The position numbers and the translations under genes were made by a program. A DNA stretch of 49,106 bases from JAAYRQ01 sp035647235. Lineage in GTDB: Bacteria > Bacillota > Syntrophomonadia > Syntrophomonadales > Syntrophomonadaceae. The notes under the pieces were generated by a model. That model saw nothing but the letters and a program-made list of their open reading frames with translations, searched no databases and had not been told where the DNA came from. Below are positions 34,350-43,247 of the stretch, one piece after another (the stretch's first letter is position 1; every line of letters begins with the position of its first letter). Location of the stretch: the NCBI GenBank assembly GCA_964514235.1, contig CAZEPV010000014.1, forward strand, positions 1 through 49,106, read 5' to 3'.

Positions 34350-35990
34350 ATGCTGGTAAAGGATTTTATGCGTAAGAATATACTAGTCTTAAAGTTAGAT
34401 GATACTATGGAAAGGGCAGGGCAACTTATGGAATCCCATAAATTATATGGGGCTCCAGTAGTAAATAATAATAATGTTTTGCAGGGTATATTCACTCGTT
34501 TACATTTATTAAGGGCTTTTTCGAATAGAATCCCACTAGACACCTCTATTAGTCAATTAATGCAGCCTTCAGCTGTCACTTTAAAACCAAATGACGCTTT
34601 TAATGATGTTATCAAAATTTTTGTAGAAACGAATTATTCTAATTATCCTATAGTCAATGATGACAATACGGTGGTAGGGGTTGTCTTAGCCTCTGATATT
34701 TTGCAATTAGGGGCCCAAGAATTCTATAAGATGTTTGGAAATCATAGACTGGATTACCTAGGTAATGCCTTTATAGGTATAGATGCGAAAGGATATATTA
34801 GAACTGTTAGTAAAACTGCAAAAGATATTTTAGGCAAAAAGGCTGATACTGTAATTAATAAGCACATTGTTGAAACAATTCCCATTATGGAAAGTCTTGC
34901 TAAGGATATTTTACAAGATGCTACCAAAGCAAAGGAATTATTTAGGCAGCTAAGTATTGCACAAAAACGAATAGATTATTATCAAAATACCATTGCATCT
35001 TTGAGATTAGGTAAATATACTTTTGATAATATTATAGGCATGTCAAGCCAAATGAAGAAAATTAGAAGCATGGCTTCGCAAGCTGCCAAGACATCCTCAA
35101 CTATATTAATAAGGGGTGAAAGTGGAACTGGTAAGGAGCTAATTGCCCACGCTATACATAATGCTAGTCCTAGATGTGACCAGCCATTTGTTTTGGTCAA
35201 TTGTGCAGCTATTCCTGAACAATTAATAGAATCAGAATTATTTGGTTATTGTGAAGGAGCCTTTACAGGTGCGCTTAAGGGGGGGAAGCCTGGTAAATTT
35301 GAATTAGCTAATGGTGGGACTATTTTTTTAGATGAAATAGGGGATTTACCATATACAGCACAAGCCAAAATTCTAAGGGTTTTACAGGAATTTGAGGTGG
35401 AACGCTTAGGTGGAATAAAGACTATAAATGTTGATGTTAGGGTTATAGCAGCTACAAATAGGGATTTAAATGCTTTAATTAAGGCGGGCAATTTTAGAAA
35501 AGATCTATTTTACAGGTTGAATGTTGTAGAAATAAAAACTGTTCCATTAAGGGAGAGGCGCGAAGATATTCCATATCTTACTGATTACCTCATAGAAAAA
35601 ATATGTGAGCGATTAAATATGTATCATATTACTATTAGTGACGAAGCTAGAAGCATTTTGAACACCTATGATTTCCCAGGAAATGTTAGAGAATTAGAAA
35701 ACATACTTGAAAGGGCTATAAATTTTGCAGCCGAAATTGGTGTAATTAAACCAGAACATTTAATATCTATTACGGATAAAGAAACATTATCTGCTTTGGT
35801 TTTCGAAGAAATATATGAAGAAACGAATAAAAGCATTTCCGATTTGAAGGAAATTGTGGCTATTGCTGAAAGAAATGCTATAAAAAGGGCTCTAAATTTA
35901 ACCAAAGGGAACAAAAAACAGGCGGCAAAAATACTTAATATCCATAGATCACTTTTATATAAAAAATTAGATAAGCATGGTATATCCTAA
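34350..35990 (+). CDS. Sigma-54-dependent activator with CBS and PAS domains
   Basis: Domains in order: a CBS pair (about 1-120), which usually senses adenine nucleotides; a PAS domain (about 132-200); an AAA+ ATPase with Walker A GESGTGKE (256-263), the sigma-54 contact loop GAFTGA (303-308) and FLDEIGDL (Walker B); and a Fis-type helix-turn-helix at the end (KKQAAKILNIHRSLLYKKL). It activates sigma-54 promoters. The targets are unknown; the downstream hydroxyacyl-CoA dehydrogenase is the obvious candidate, but I found no -24/-12 promoter before it. The ATG starts 21 bp after pfkA. Confidence 0.9.
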   Translation: MLVKDFMRKNILVLKLDDTMERAGQLMESHKLYGAPVVNNNNVLQGIFTRLHLLRAFSNRIPLDTSISQLMQPSAVTLKPNDAFNDVIKIFVETNYSNYPIVNDDNTVVGVVLASDILQLGAQEFYKMFGNHRLDYLGNAFIGIDAKGYIRTVSKTAKDILGKKADTVINKHIVETIPIMESLAKDILQDATKAKELFRQLSIAQKRIDYYQNTIASLRLGKYTFDNIIGMSSQMKKIRSMASQAAKTSSTILIRGESGTGKELIAHAIHNASPRCDQPFVLVNCAAIPEQLIESELFGYCEGAFTGALKGGKPGKFELANGGTIFLDEIGDLPYTAQAKILRVLQEFEVERLGGIKTINVDVRVIAATNRDLNALIKAGNFRKDLFYRLNVVEIKTVPLRERREDIPYLTDYLIEKICERLNMYHITISDEARSILNTYDFPGNVRELENILERAINFAAEIGVIKPEHLISITDKETLSALVFEEIYEETNKSISDLKEIVAIAERNAIKRALNLTKGNKKQAAKILNIHRSLLYKKLDKHGIS

Positions 35991-36011
35991 TCGAAGGAGG
36001 ACCAAGTCTAA

Positions 36012-36857
36012 ATGGAAACAATAGCTGTTTTAGGTGCAGGTGTCATGGGGGCAGGAATTGCCCAAATAGCTGCCCAAGGTGGTTATAATGTAATACTACG
36101 CGATTTGCAAATGAGCCTAGCAATTAATGGAATAAGAACTATAAGCGCGAATTTAGATAAATTAACTGAAAAAGACATCATTCATAATAATGAAAAAATG
36201 CTAATATTGAATCGTATTAAAGCCACTACTGACTTATCAGAATTAAAAAATGTCGATTTGGTCATAGAGGCGGTAATAGAAAATATATCTGTAAAAAAAC
36301 AGATTTTCAATGAATTGGACAATATTTGCAAAAAAGATGTAGTTTTAGCCACTAATACTTCATCATTATCCATAACCGAAATTGCATCGGTATGTAACAA
36401 CCCAGAAAGAGTCATAGGGATACATTTCTTCTATCCAGTTCCCATTATGAAATTAGTTGAAATAATAAAGGGAATACAAACTTCTGAGGAAACACTTTTG
36501 TCAACTAAAAAATTCATAGAACAAATGGACAAAGAGTTCATAGTTTTAGAAAAGGAAAGGCCCGGATATGTAGTTAATAGAATTCTAATCCCATATATTA
36601 ATGAAGCAATTTTTATTTATGCAGAAGAATTGGCTGATGCAAAAAACATTGATTTGGCTATGAAACTCGGAGCAGGTATGCCAATTGGACCTTTAGAATT
36701 GGCAGATAAAATAGGATTAGATATAATATATTCTATATTGATTGCTTTTTATAATGAATATAAGGATTCAAAATATAGGCCACATCCATATCTATTAACT
36801 ATGATAAGGGCTGGCTACTTGGGAGAAAAAAGTGGGCAAGGGTTTTACAAATATTAA
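36012..36857 (+). CDS. 3-hydroxyacyl-CoA (3-hydroxybutyryl-CoA) dehydrogenase
   Basis: This NAD(P)-dependent dehydrogenase interconverts 3-hydroxyacyl-CoA and 3-oxoacyl-CoA. The Rossmann motif GAGVMGAG (7-14) and the catalytic region HFFYPVPIMKLVEI (His about 137) are clear. At 281 residues it matches clostridial Hbd. No thiolase, crotonase or acyl-CoA dehydrogenase is adjacent. The nearest partner is the sigma-54 activator upstream (21 bp), which probably controls it. The start follows GAAGGAGG. Confidence 0.9.
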   Translation: METIAVLGAGVMGAGIAQIAAQGGYNVILRDLQMSLAINGIRTISANLDKLTEKDIIHNNEKMLILNRIKATTDLSELKNVDLVIEAVIENISVKKQIFNELDNICKKDVVLATNTSSLSITEIASVCNNPERVIGIHFFYPVPIMKLVEIIKGIQTSEETLLSTKKFIEQMDKEFIVLEKERPGYVVNRILIPYINEAIFIYAEELADAKNIDLAMKLGAGMPIGPLELADKIGLDIIYSILIAFYNEYKDSKYRPHPYLLTMIRAGYLGEKSGQGFYKY

Positions 36858-36911
36858 AATATAACTATAATTTTTTAGATAAGCTAAATAATAATTGATA
36901 AGGGGATTTTT

Positions 36912-37739
36912 ATGAAACTTAAAACACAAAGGACTTATGGGCCATGGATTGGATTATTTTTAGGATTACTTGTATTTGGTTTTTGTATATGGGGGGTCAA
37001 TTTTGCACTAGCTGATGGTGATGAAGTATTAAAATTACTAATAGAAATTCCTATTTATTTTTTCCTAGTATTATACATAATCATTTTAATTGGCGCTTTT
37101 AATACCTATTATTTTTGTGATGATACTGGCATTAAGATTAGATGGGGTTTATACAAAATATTTATACCATGGCAAAAGGTAGAAGGAGTTACGAAAATAG
37201 AAGGAAAGAGCAATTTGTTTTCCATTTTGGGAGTTAGTTGGCCTGGATTAATTGTTGGCTTGTACCAAGTTAAAGGACTAGGCACAGCTAAAATGTTTGG
37301 CACAAATCCTAACCAAGGTTTTATGTACTTGAGAACAAAATTGGGGTTCTATGGCTTAACACCAGAGAGTGATGAGATGTATAAAATTATCGCCGAAAGG
37401 AGTAATACTGAAATAGAGACCTTAGATATGGATAGTTTATCCGTAGATGAAAAGGGTGAAGGCTTGATGGAGGATAATTTTTATAGGTTTTTATTTTATT
37501 TAAATATTGCTTTCTTGACAATTTTTGCTCTATATTTGCTTGTTTTCTTCCCTGGCTCTGGTGCCCCAAATTTTATTGTTTTATTATTGGTATTAGCAGT
37601 TGGATTATTCTTCTTTAATATTTCTAATGCAGCTAGGCTATATCAATTTAGTGACACTGGGGGGTATATTCTCTTGCTACTTGGGTTAGCAATAACGGGG
37701 ATATTTATAATTCTTTCCCTATCTGAAATAACCCTTTAA
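36912..37739 (+). CDS. Membrane protein with PH-like domain
   Basis: The 275-residue protein has two N-terminal membrane segments (about 12-33 and 42-63), a soluble stretch with a bacterial PH-like pattern (FCDDTGIKIRWGL, then IPWQKVEGV, about 70-100), and three C-terminal membrane segments (about 190-270). Function is unknown. The ATG follows AAGGGG. A terminator closes the unit. Confidence 0.7.
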   Translation: MKLKTQRTYGPWIGLFLGLLVFGFCIWGVNFALADGDEVLKLLIEIPIYFFLVLYIIILIGAFNTYYFCDDTGIKIRWGLYKIFIPWQKVEGVTKIEGKSNLFSILGVSWPGLIVGLYQVKGLGTAKMFGTNPNQGFMYLRTKLGFYGLTPESDEMYKIIAERSNTEIETLDMDSLSVDEKGEGLMEDNFYRFLFYLNIAFLTIFALYLLVFFPGSGAPNFIVLLLVLAVGLFFFNISNAARLYQFSDTGGYILLLLGLAITGIFIILSLSEITL

Positions 37740-37776
37740 AGATCGCTTAGTTTTATTAATATAATTTTAACAAAGG

Positions 37777-37808
37777 ATGACTTGCTCGTGAGGTAAGTCA
37801 TTTAATTT
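37777..37808 (+). terminator. Rho-independent terminator after the PH-like membrane protein
   Basis: A 7-bp stem ATGACTT/AAGTCAT (37777-37783 with 37795-37801) with an 11-nt loop is followed by TTAATTTTG. Confidence 0.6.
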
Positions 37809-37834
37809 TGTAAACATTTTCTTATCTAAATGAG

Positions 37835-37854
37835 TACATAATAAATATTATGTA
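37835..37854. promoter_or_regulatory. Palindrome upstream of ychF
   Basis: TACATAAT (37835-37842) and ATTATGTA (37847-37854) form a perfect inverted repeat with a 4-bp spacer about 85 bp before ychF. It may be an operator; AT-rich sequence makes chance palindromes common. Confidence 0.3.
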
Positions 37855-37937
37855 AAGTAATGAAAACTAAATAGTAGATTTTCAAATCTATTATTTATAT
37901 AATTAGGCTTGAGTTTTTAGGAAGGGAACGATTTAAA

Positions 37938-38990
37938 TTGCAACTAGGTATAATAGGTTTGCCTATGGTTGGTAAAACCACAATTTATGAATTACTAACT
38001 AAACAAAGGGATTTTTCATCCAATAGTATGAAAGCTAATATGGCTATAGCTACAATCCCAGATTACAGAATAGATAATCTCACTAAATTGGTCAATCCAC
38101 GGAAAACAATTTACGCCCAAATCGAGGTTATTGATATTCCAGGCTTGATTCCCGGAGCGGAGAGTAATGCAGCAATATTTTTAGATGCGGTCCGTAAAGC
38201 TGATGCTTTATTACATGTAGTTAGAGCCTTTGAAGACAGTATGTTGGGACCAATTCAACCACTACTAGATATTGAAACAATCAATTACGAATTATTGTTA
38301 GCTGATCTTGATTTAATCGAAAAACGGATTACTAGAATAGAAAATAATAAGAAGAAAAAACAGATGTTAACTGAATTCAATCTATTGCATAGATTAAAGG
38401 ATGCTTTGGAAAACGAATTGCACCTATCTTCTGTAGAAATTGATGAAGCGGAACAAGAAATTATGAATACATACCAATTTCTTACTACCAAGCCTATTCT
38501 AATATGCATTAATGTTTCCGAGGAGGATTTAATAGACCATAATTATACTGATTATGATAAAATTCAGGAACTTGCAGTTGAAACTGGTTTACAGGTAGTG
38601 GAAGTGTCCGCGGAAATTGAAAAAGAGATCGCTGAGTTAGAAAGTGGGGAAAGAAAAGCCTTTATGGAGGAATTAGGATTAAAGGAATCTGGAATAGTAA
38701 GAATATCTCGCAATGTATATGAAAAATTAGGATTAATATCTTTTTTCACTGTCGGGGAAATGGAAGTCAGAGCCTGGACTATAGATAGGGGAATGACGGC
38801 CAGAATTGCAGCAGGTAAAATCCATTCCGATATAGAAAGAGGTTTTATTAGGGCAGAGGTAGTAGATTATGATGATTTAATGGAATTAGGTAGTATGGCT
38901 GCTGTTAAAGAAAAGGGGCTATACAGATTGGAAGGTAAAGAGTATATTGTAAAAGATGGGGATATTGTACATTTCAGATTTAATGTATAG
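37938..38990 (+). CDS. ychF: YchF-type P-loop NTPase with TGS domain
   Basis: The protein belongs to the YchF branch of Obg-like NTPases. It has P-loop GLPMVGKT (7-14), the switch region ANMAIATIPD, DIPGLIPGA (Walker B region), and an N-x-x-E base motif (INVSEED) in place of the G-protein NKxD, which explains why YchF prefers ATP. The C-terminal part (about 285-350) is the TGS domain with GDIVHFRFNV. It is 350 residues, slightly short. The TTG start follows GGAAGGGAAC. trkA starts 12 bp after its stop. Confidence 0.85.
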   Translation: MQLGIIGLPMVGKTTIYELLTKQRDFSSNSMKANMAIATIPDYRIDNLTKLVNPRKTIYAQIEVIDIPGLIPGAESNAAIFLDAVRKADALLHVVRAFEDSMLGPIQPLLDIETINYELLLADLDLIEKRITRIENNKKKKQMLTEFNLLHRLKDALENELHLSSVEIDEAEQEIMNTYQFLTTKPILICINVSEEDLIDHNYTDYDKIQELAVETGLQVVEVSAEIEKEIAELESGERKAFMEELGLKESGIVRISRNVYEKLGLISFFTVGEMEVRAWTIDRGMTARIAAGKIHSDIERGFIRAEVVDYDDLMELGSMAAVKEKGLYRLEGKEYIVKDGDIVHFRFNV

Positions 38991-39002
38991 GTGGAATATG
39001 AA

Positions 39003-40361
39003 ATGAAATCAATAATTATTGGTGCTGGAAAAGTAGGTTTTAGTATTGCCCAGCTTTTATCTTTGGAGGAACATGATGTAGTAGTTATCGAAGAAGATGA
39101 GGAACGGGCGGCAATAGTTGAAGAATTACTAGATGTACAGGTGATTCACGGTAGCGGTGCGTCTTGGAAAACCCTAGGAATTGCAGGGGTAAAAACCGCT
39201 GACCTAGTTATAGCTGTTACAGAAATTGATGAACTCAATATGATTGCTTGTTCGATTGCGAAAAAATATGGAGCCAAAACAACCGTTGCTAGAGTCCGAA
39301 ATATTGATTATGTGCAAACACCACAATTTTCACCTGAGGAATTTTTAGGAATTGACCTTATTATTAATCCGGAACGGGTAACTGCCCAGGAAATTGCTAA
39401 AATTGTAAAAAATCCCGAAGCCCTAGAATGTGATTATTATGCAGATGGCAGGGTACAACTATTAGCCATATTAATTACAGATGATTCGCCAGTAGCAGGC
39501 TTAAAATTAAAAGAACTTGATACTGCTAAATATGTTGTAGTTTCAATAGTTCGGAATCATAACATGATTGTACCAAACGGTGAAAATGAAATTTTACCAA
39601 CTGACCGTCTATATATAATAGCCAACACTGCTGAAATGCATGACGTCTTAAGGATATTTGGCATTCAAAAAAGAAAGGTAGACAACCTGACTATATTAGG
39701 GGCTGGAAGAACGGGATGCTATTTAGCGGAAATTATAGAAAAAGAGCACCTGCCTATCAGTGTAAAGATCATAGAGAAAAGCGAAAAAAAAGCAAGAGAA
39801 GCTTCCACTTTGCTTAATAACACTTTGATTATACACGCAGATGGTAGCGACTTAGAAATTTTGAAATCAGAGAACATTGGTCATTCTGATCTTTTTATAT
39901 CTTTAACGAACGATGACAAGATTAACTTACTTTCCTCTCTTATTGCCAAAAATTTAGGAGTAAAAAAGACTATTGCCAAGGTAAAGCGTACTGATTTAAT
40001 GCCTTTAATGCAAGAAATAGGTATTGATATTGTACTGAGTCCGCGTATTATTACTGCAGGGTCTATCCTAAAATATGTGCGTAGGGGCGATATTGTATCG
40101 GTGACAGTCCTGGGAGATGAAAGTGCTGAAATGTTAGAACTTTATGCCCAACCTGGTTCTATTGCAGTTGGCAAGGAACTAAAAAAAATAAAATTTCCCA
40201 AAGGTTCCGTTATAGGGGCTATAGCGAGGGAAAATGATGTAATAATTCCCAATGGGGACAGTGTTATAAAACCATTTGATCATTTACTAGTATTTACTTT
40301 GCCCAAAAGTATACACAAAGTTGAAAGGCTTTTTATTAATGGGGGAAAACATAAGTGGTAA
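39003..40361 (+). CDS. trkA: Trk potassium uptake regulator TrkA
   Basis: This cytoplasmic NAD(H)/ATP-binding gating subunit controls TrkH. It has two tandem RCK units: Rossmann IIGAGKVGFSIA at the start and ILGAGRTGCYLA near residue 225, each followed by a TrkA-C domain. The ATG at 39003 follows AGGTGGA by 6-7 bp and gives 452 residues; the GTG at 38991 would lie within the ribosome binding site. It overlaps trkH by 7 bp. Confidence 0.92.
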   Translation: MKSIIIGAGKVGFSIAQLLSLEEHDVVVIEEDEERAAIVEELLDVQVIHGSGASWKTLGIAGVKTADLVIAVTEIDELNMIACSIAKKYGAKTTVARVRNIDYVQTPQFSPEEFLGIDLIINPERVTAQEIAKIVKNPEALECDYYADGRVQLLAILITDDSPVAGLKLKELDTAKYVVVSIVRNHNMIVPNGENEILPTDRLYIIANTAEMHDVLRIFGIQKRKVDNLTILGAGRTGCYLAEIIEKEHLPISVKIIEKSEKKAREASTLLNNTLIIHADGSDLEILKSENIGHSDLFISLTNDDKINLLSSLIAKNLGVKKTIAKVKRTDLMPLMQEIGIDIVLSPRIITAGSILKYVRRGDIVSVTVLGDESAEMLELYAQPGSIAVGKELKKIKFPKGSVIGAIARENDVIIPNGDSVIKPFDHLLVFTLPKSIHKVERLFINGGKHKW

Positions 40362-41794
40362 GACCTAAAGTAATATTAAACTATCTGGGGAAAATAGTTG
40401 TCATTGTCGGTATCTCCATGTTAATTACCTCTTTTTGGTCCTTCTATTACAATGAATCTATTTTAATTAAATTATTATTGGTATCCATATTCACAATTAT
40501 TACAGGATTATTCCTAAGTTATTTTTTTAAACTTGAGCATAATTTAAATTACTTAGAAGGTTTTGCACTAGTAAGCATGGGATGGATCATAGCTTCAATT
40601 TTTGGGTCCCTACCATATCTTATAAGTGGGCATGTTTTTTCTTATGCAGATGCAATATTTGAAACCGTGTCTGGCTTTTCTACTACTGGGGCTACTATAT
40701 TTAATGATGTTGAAATTCTCCCTAAAAGCATTTTGTTTTGGCGTAGTTTAACCCAATGGCTTGGTGGCATGGGAATAATGGCACTATTTATAGCTGTAAT
40801 CTCGGGCATGGGTGTAAGGGCTAACCAAATATTTAGGGCTGAAATACCAGGTCCAATTGCAAGTAAAATAAGTCCCCGAATTAAGGAAACTGCTAGATTG
40901 TTATGGTTAACCTATCTTATTATTAGTTTAGCTTTGTTCTTACTATTATTAATTTGTAAAATGAACGTATTCGATGCTTTATGCCACACCTTTTCTACTG
41001 TAGCAACGGGGGGATTTTCCACTAAAAATGAAAGTATTAGCTTTTTTAGTCCAACTATTCAATGGATTCTTATCATATTTATGTTTATTGGGGGAACCAA
41101 TTTTACCCTACATTACTTTGCTTTTACCCGTTTATCAATTAAAGGATATATAGAAAACAAGGAGTTTAGACTATATGTTCTAATGATTTTTCTTGCGACG
41201 ATACTGAGCATGATTGGTTTGATATCGACTTATGGTCTGGGGGAAAATATTAGGAATAGTCTTTTTCAAGTTATATCTATAATGACCACCACTGGTTATA
41301 CTACTGGTAATTATCATACTTGGTCTGGACTTAACCAAGTTGTAATTTTAATCTTAATGCTTATAGGCGCCTGTGCTGGCTCAACATCAGGTAATATCAA
41401 AGTTGGAAGATACCTAATAATGCTACAAAGGGCTAAAATTGAATTAAAAAACATTATTTATCCCCGAGCCCTTTTAACCTTACGTTATGGTGATAAAGTT
41501 TTAAGTGATGCACTAATTATTAACGTATTACAATTTTTCTTTATCTATATAATGATAATTTTGACTGGTACAATCATTATGGGACTCTTAGGATTAGATT
41601 TAACCACAAGTTTTAGCGCTGTTATTGCCTGCATAGGTAATGTCGGCCCAGGTTTCGGTACAGTAAACCCATCCAATAGCTATTCTTTAATACCTGATTC
41701 CGGAAAATACATTTTATCATTGATTATGTTGCTAGGTAGACTAGAAATATATCCCCTTCTAATACTACTTTTACCCGACTATTGGAAAAGATAA
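40355..41794 (+). CDS. trkH: Trk potassium uptake channel subunit TrkH
   Basis: This K+-translocating membrane subunit of 479 residues has about ten membrane segments. Its four pore loops carry the filter glycines: SGFSTTGATI, ATGGFSTKN, MTTTGYTTGN and IGNVGPGFG. The GTG start overlaps trkA and follows GGGGGAA. A terminator follows. Confidence 0.92.
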   Translation: MVRPKVILNYLGKIVVIVGISMLITSFWSFYYNESILIKLLLVSIFTIITGLFLSYFFKLEHNLNYLEGFALVSMGWIIASIFGSLPYLISGHVFSYADAIFETVSGFSTTGATIFNDVEILPKSILFWRSLTQWLGGMGIMALFIAVISGMGVRANQIFRAEIPGPIASKISPRIKETARLLWLTYLIISLALFLLLLICKMNVFDALCHTFSTVATGGFSTKNESISFFSPTIQWILIIFMFIGGTNFTLHYFAFTRLSIKGYIENKEFRLYVLMIFLATILSMIGLISTYGLGENIRNSLFQVISIMTTTGYTTGNYHTWSGLNQVVILILMLIGACAGSTSGNIKVGRYLIMLQRAKIELKNIIYPRALLTLRYGDKVLSDALIINVLQFFFIYIMIILTGTIIMGLLGLDLTTSFSAVIACIGNVGPGFGTVNPSNSYSLIPDSGKYILSLIMLLGRLEIYPLLILLLPDYWKR

Positions 41795-41805
41795 TTACTT
41801 GTCAT

Positions 41806-41832
41806 AAAGGCCAAGCAAGCTTGGCTTTTTTT
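41806..41832 (+). terminator. Rho-independent terminator after trkH
   Basis: Stem GCCAAG/CTTGGC (41810-41815 with 41820-41825, loop CAAG), extended by a G-U and A-T pairs, is followed by seven T residues. Confidence 0.88.
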
Positions 41833-41874
41833 ATGTATTTTTATCTGTTAATGACACGTAGCATCTATAAAACT

Positions 41875-41882
41875 CATATTAT
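41875..41882 (+). promoter_or_regulatory. Candidate sporulation-type -10 box upstream of the third YheC/YheD gene
   Basis: CATATTAT sits 30 bp before the ATG at 41913, the same octamer and distance as before the first paralogue (29139-29146). Tentative. Confidence 0.3.
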
Positions 41883-41912
41883 GGATTAAAGAATATGTAA
41901 AGGGGTCATATA

Positions 41913-43241
41913 ATGCCTAATACTAGCAATAAAAGAGTATTAATTAATGGTGATTTATATAAGGAGTTAAATTCTGATACAGTTAGCTTGAAAATTGGTT
42001 GTATGACCACAATATCAAAAACCAAAGTTTCCCCAGAATGTACAAAGAATTTGATTTATTTGAATACCAATTTAGCCAAAAAATTACTAGTACCTAGCCG
42101 TTCATACTTTCCTTATTATATTAAAGAAAATACTATAAAATTGGGGCCTAGTGTTGGTATTATAATTTCTAGTAAAAATCCTAACAATCAAGTACCCAAA
42201 GGTAAGCAGGGTCGCTTATATAAAGAAATGATTGTTTATGGAAAAGACAAGGGGCTATTTATTTTCATATTTTACGCTGAAGGTGTCAATTGGCAAAGGA
42301 GAAGTATTAATGGGTATACGATAAATAATAGCGGTAAATGGATAAAAGGTAATTTTGCATTACCAACTATAGTCTATAATCGAATTAATTACAGAAGTAT
42401 AGAATCTAGAAAAAACATAAGGGCCTTATTTAAAAAGCTAGAAAACGAACCCCATATTTATGTTTTTAATACCAGGTTCCTCAACAAATGGGAAGTGCAC
42501 GAAACATTGCATTCTATTCCAGCCTGCCAAAAGTTTCTAGCAAATACTATGAAATACAGCCGTAAAAATCTGCGAATATTATTAGAAAAACATAAGGAAG
42601 TATTCCTAAAACCCATTAATAACAGTAGGGGACATGGAATTATTAAAATTATATCTACTCATCACAATTCATTCCTATATTCTAAAGCGGATAAAAATAT
42701 CCCCAAGTGGCACTCTTGCTCCTCATTCTATACTTTATTTGAAGCATTAAACCGTATGGGAATTAAAGAAAATCGTTATTTAATACAAGAGGGGATAGAT
42801 TTAGCTAAAGTAAATAATCAAGTATTTGATTTACGGACCCAAGTCCAAAAAGATGGTAACGGTAGGTGGGTGATAACAGGGGTTGGTGCACGAATAGCTG
42901 GTAAAAACAGATTTGTAACTCATATACCGAATGGTGGTACTGCAGCCTCATATGAAAATGTAATTAATACCAGCTATGGTAAATCATCAAGCAAAAAAAC
43001 TAAAATTGATCAGGGCTTACAAACCATTTGTTCGATAATTCCGCCTACATTAGAGGAAGGCTTAAAAATTAAATTAGCCATACTTTCCTTGGATATCGGG
43101 GTAGACAGCGAAGGCGATATGTGGTTATTAGAAGTTAATAGCAAACCTGCTAGTTTTGACGAAAATGATATTAGATTAAAACATCTACATTATTTAACTG
43201 ATTATTTTGTTTATGCAGCACAAAAAATTTCAAAGGAATGA
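41913..43241 (+). CDS. YheC/YheD-family ATP-grasp protein, paralogue 3
   Basis: The 442-residue protein follows the same plan as the pair at 29176-31884: an N-terminal domain with IKLGPSVGIIISS, and ATP-grasp with NTRFLNKWEVHE, VFLKPINNSRGHGI and the metal motif MWLLEVNSKP. A 30-residue insertion before the last strand (about 350-385, NTSYGKSSSKKTK onward) is not seen in the other two. It is 6 bp upstream of a COOH-NH2 ligase gene, which strengthens the view that these ATP-grasp proteins form amide bonds in a coat-related peptide modification. Confidence 0.84.
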   Translation: MPNTSNKRVLINGDLYKELNSDTVSLKIGCMTTISKTKVSPECTKNLIYLNTNLAKKLLVPSRSYFPYYIKENTIKLGPSVGIIISSKNPNNQVPKGKQGRLYKEMIVYGKDKGLFIFIFYAEGVNWQRRSINGYTINNSGKWIKGNFALPTIVYNRINYRSIESRKNIRALFKKLENEPHIYVFNTRFLNKWEVHETLHSIPACQKFLANTMKYSRKNLRILLEKHKEVFLKPINNSRGHGIIKIISTHHNSFLYSKADKNIPKWHSCSSFYTLFEALNRMGIKENRYLIQEGIDLAKVNNQVFDLRTQVQKDGNGRWVITGVGARIAGKNRFVTHIPNGGTAASYENVINTSYGKSSSKKTKIDQGLQTICSIIPPTLEEGLKIKLAILSLDIGVDSEGDMWLLEVNSKPASFDENDIRLKHLHYLTDYFVYAAQKISKE

Positions 43242-43247
43242 TTTTTA

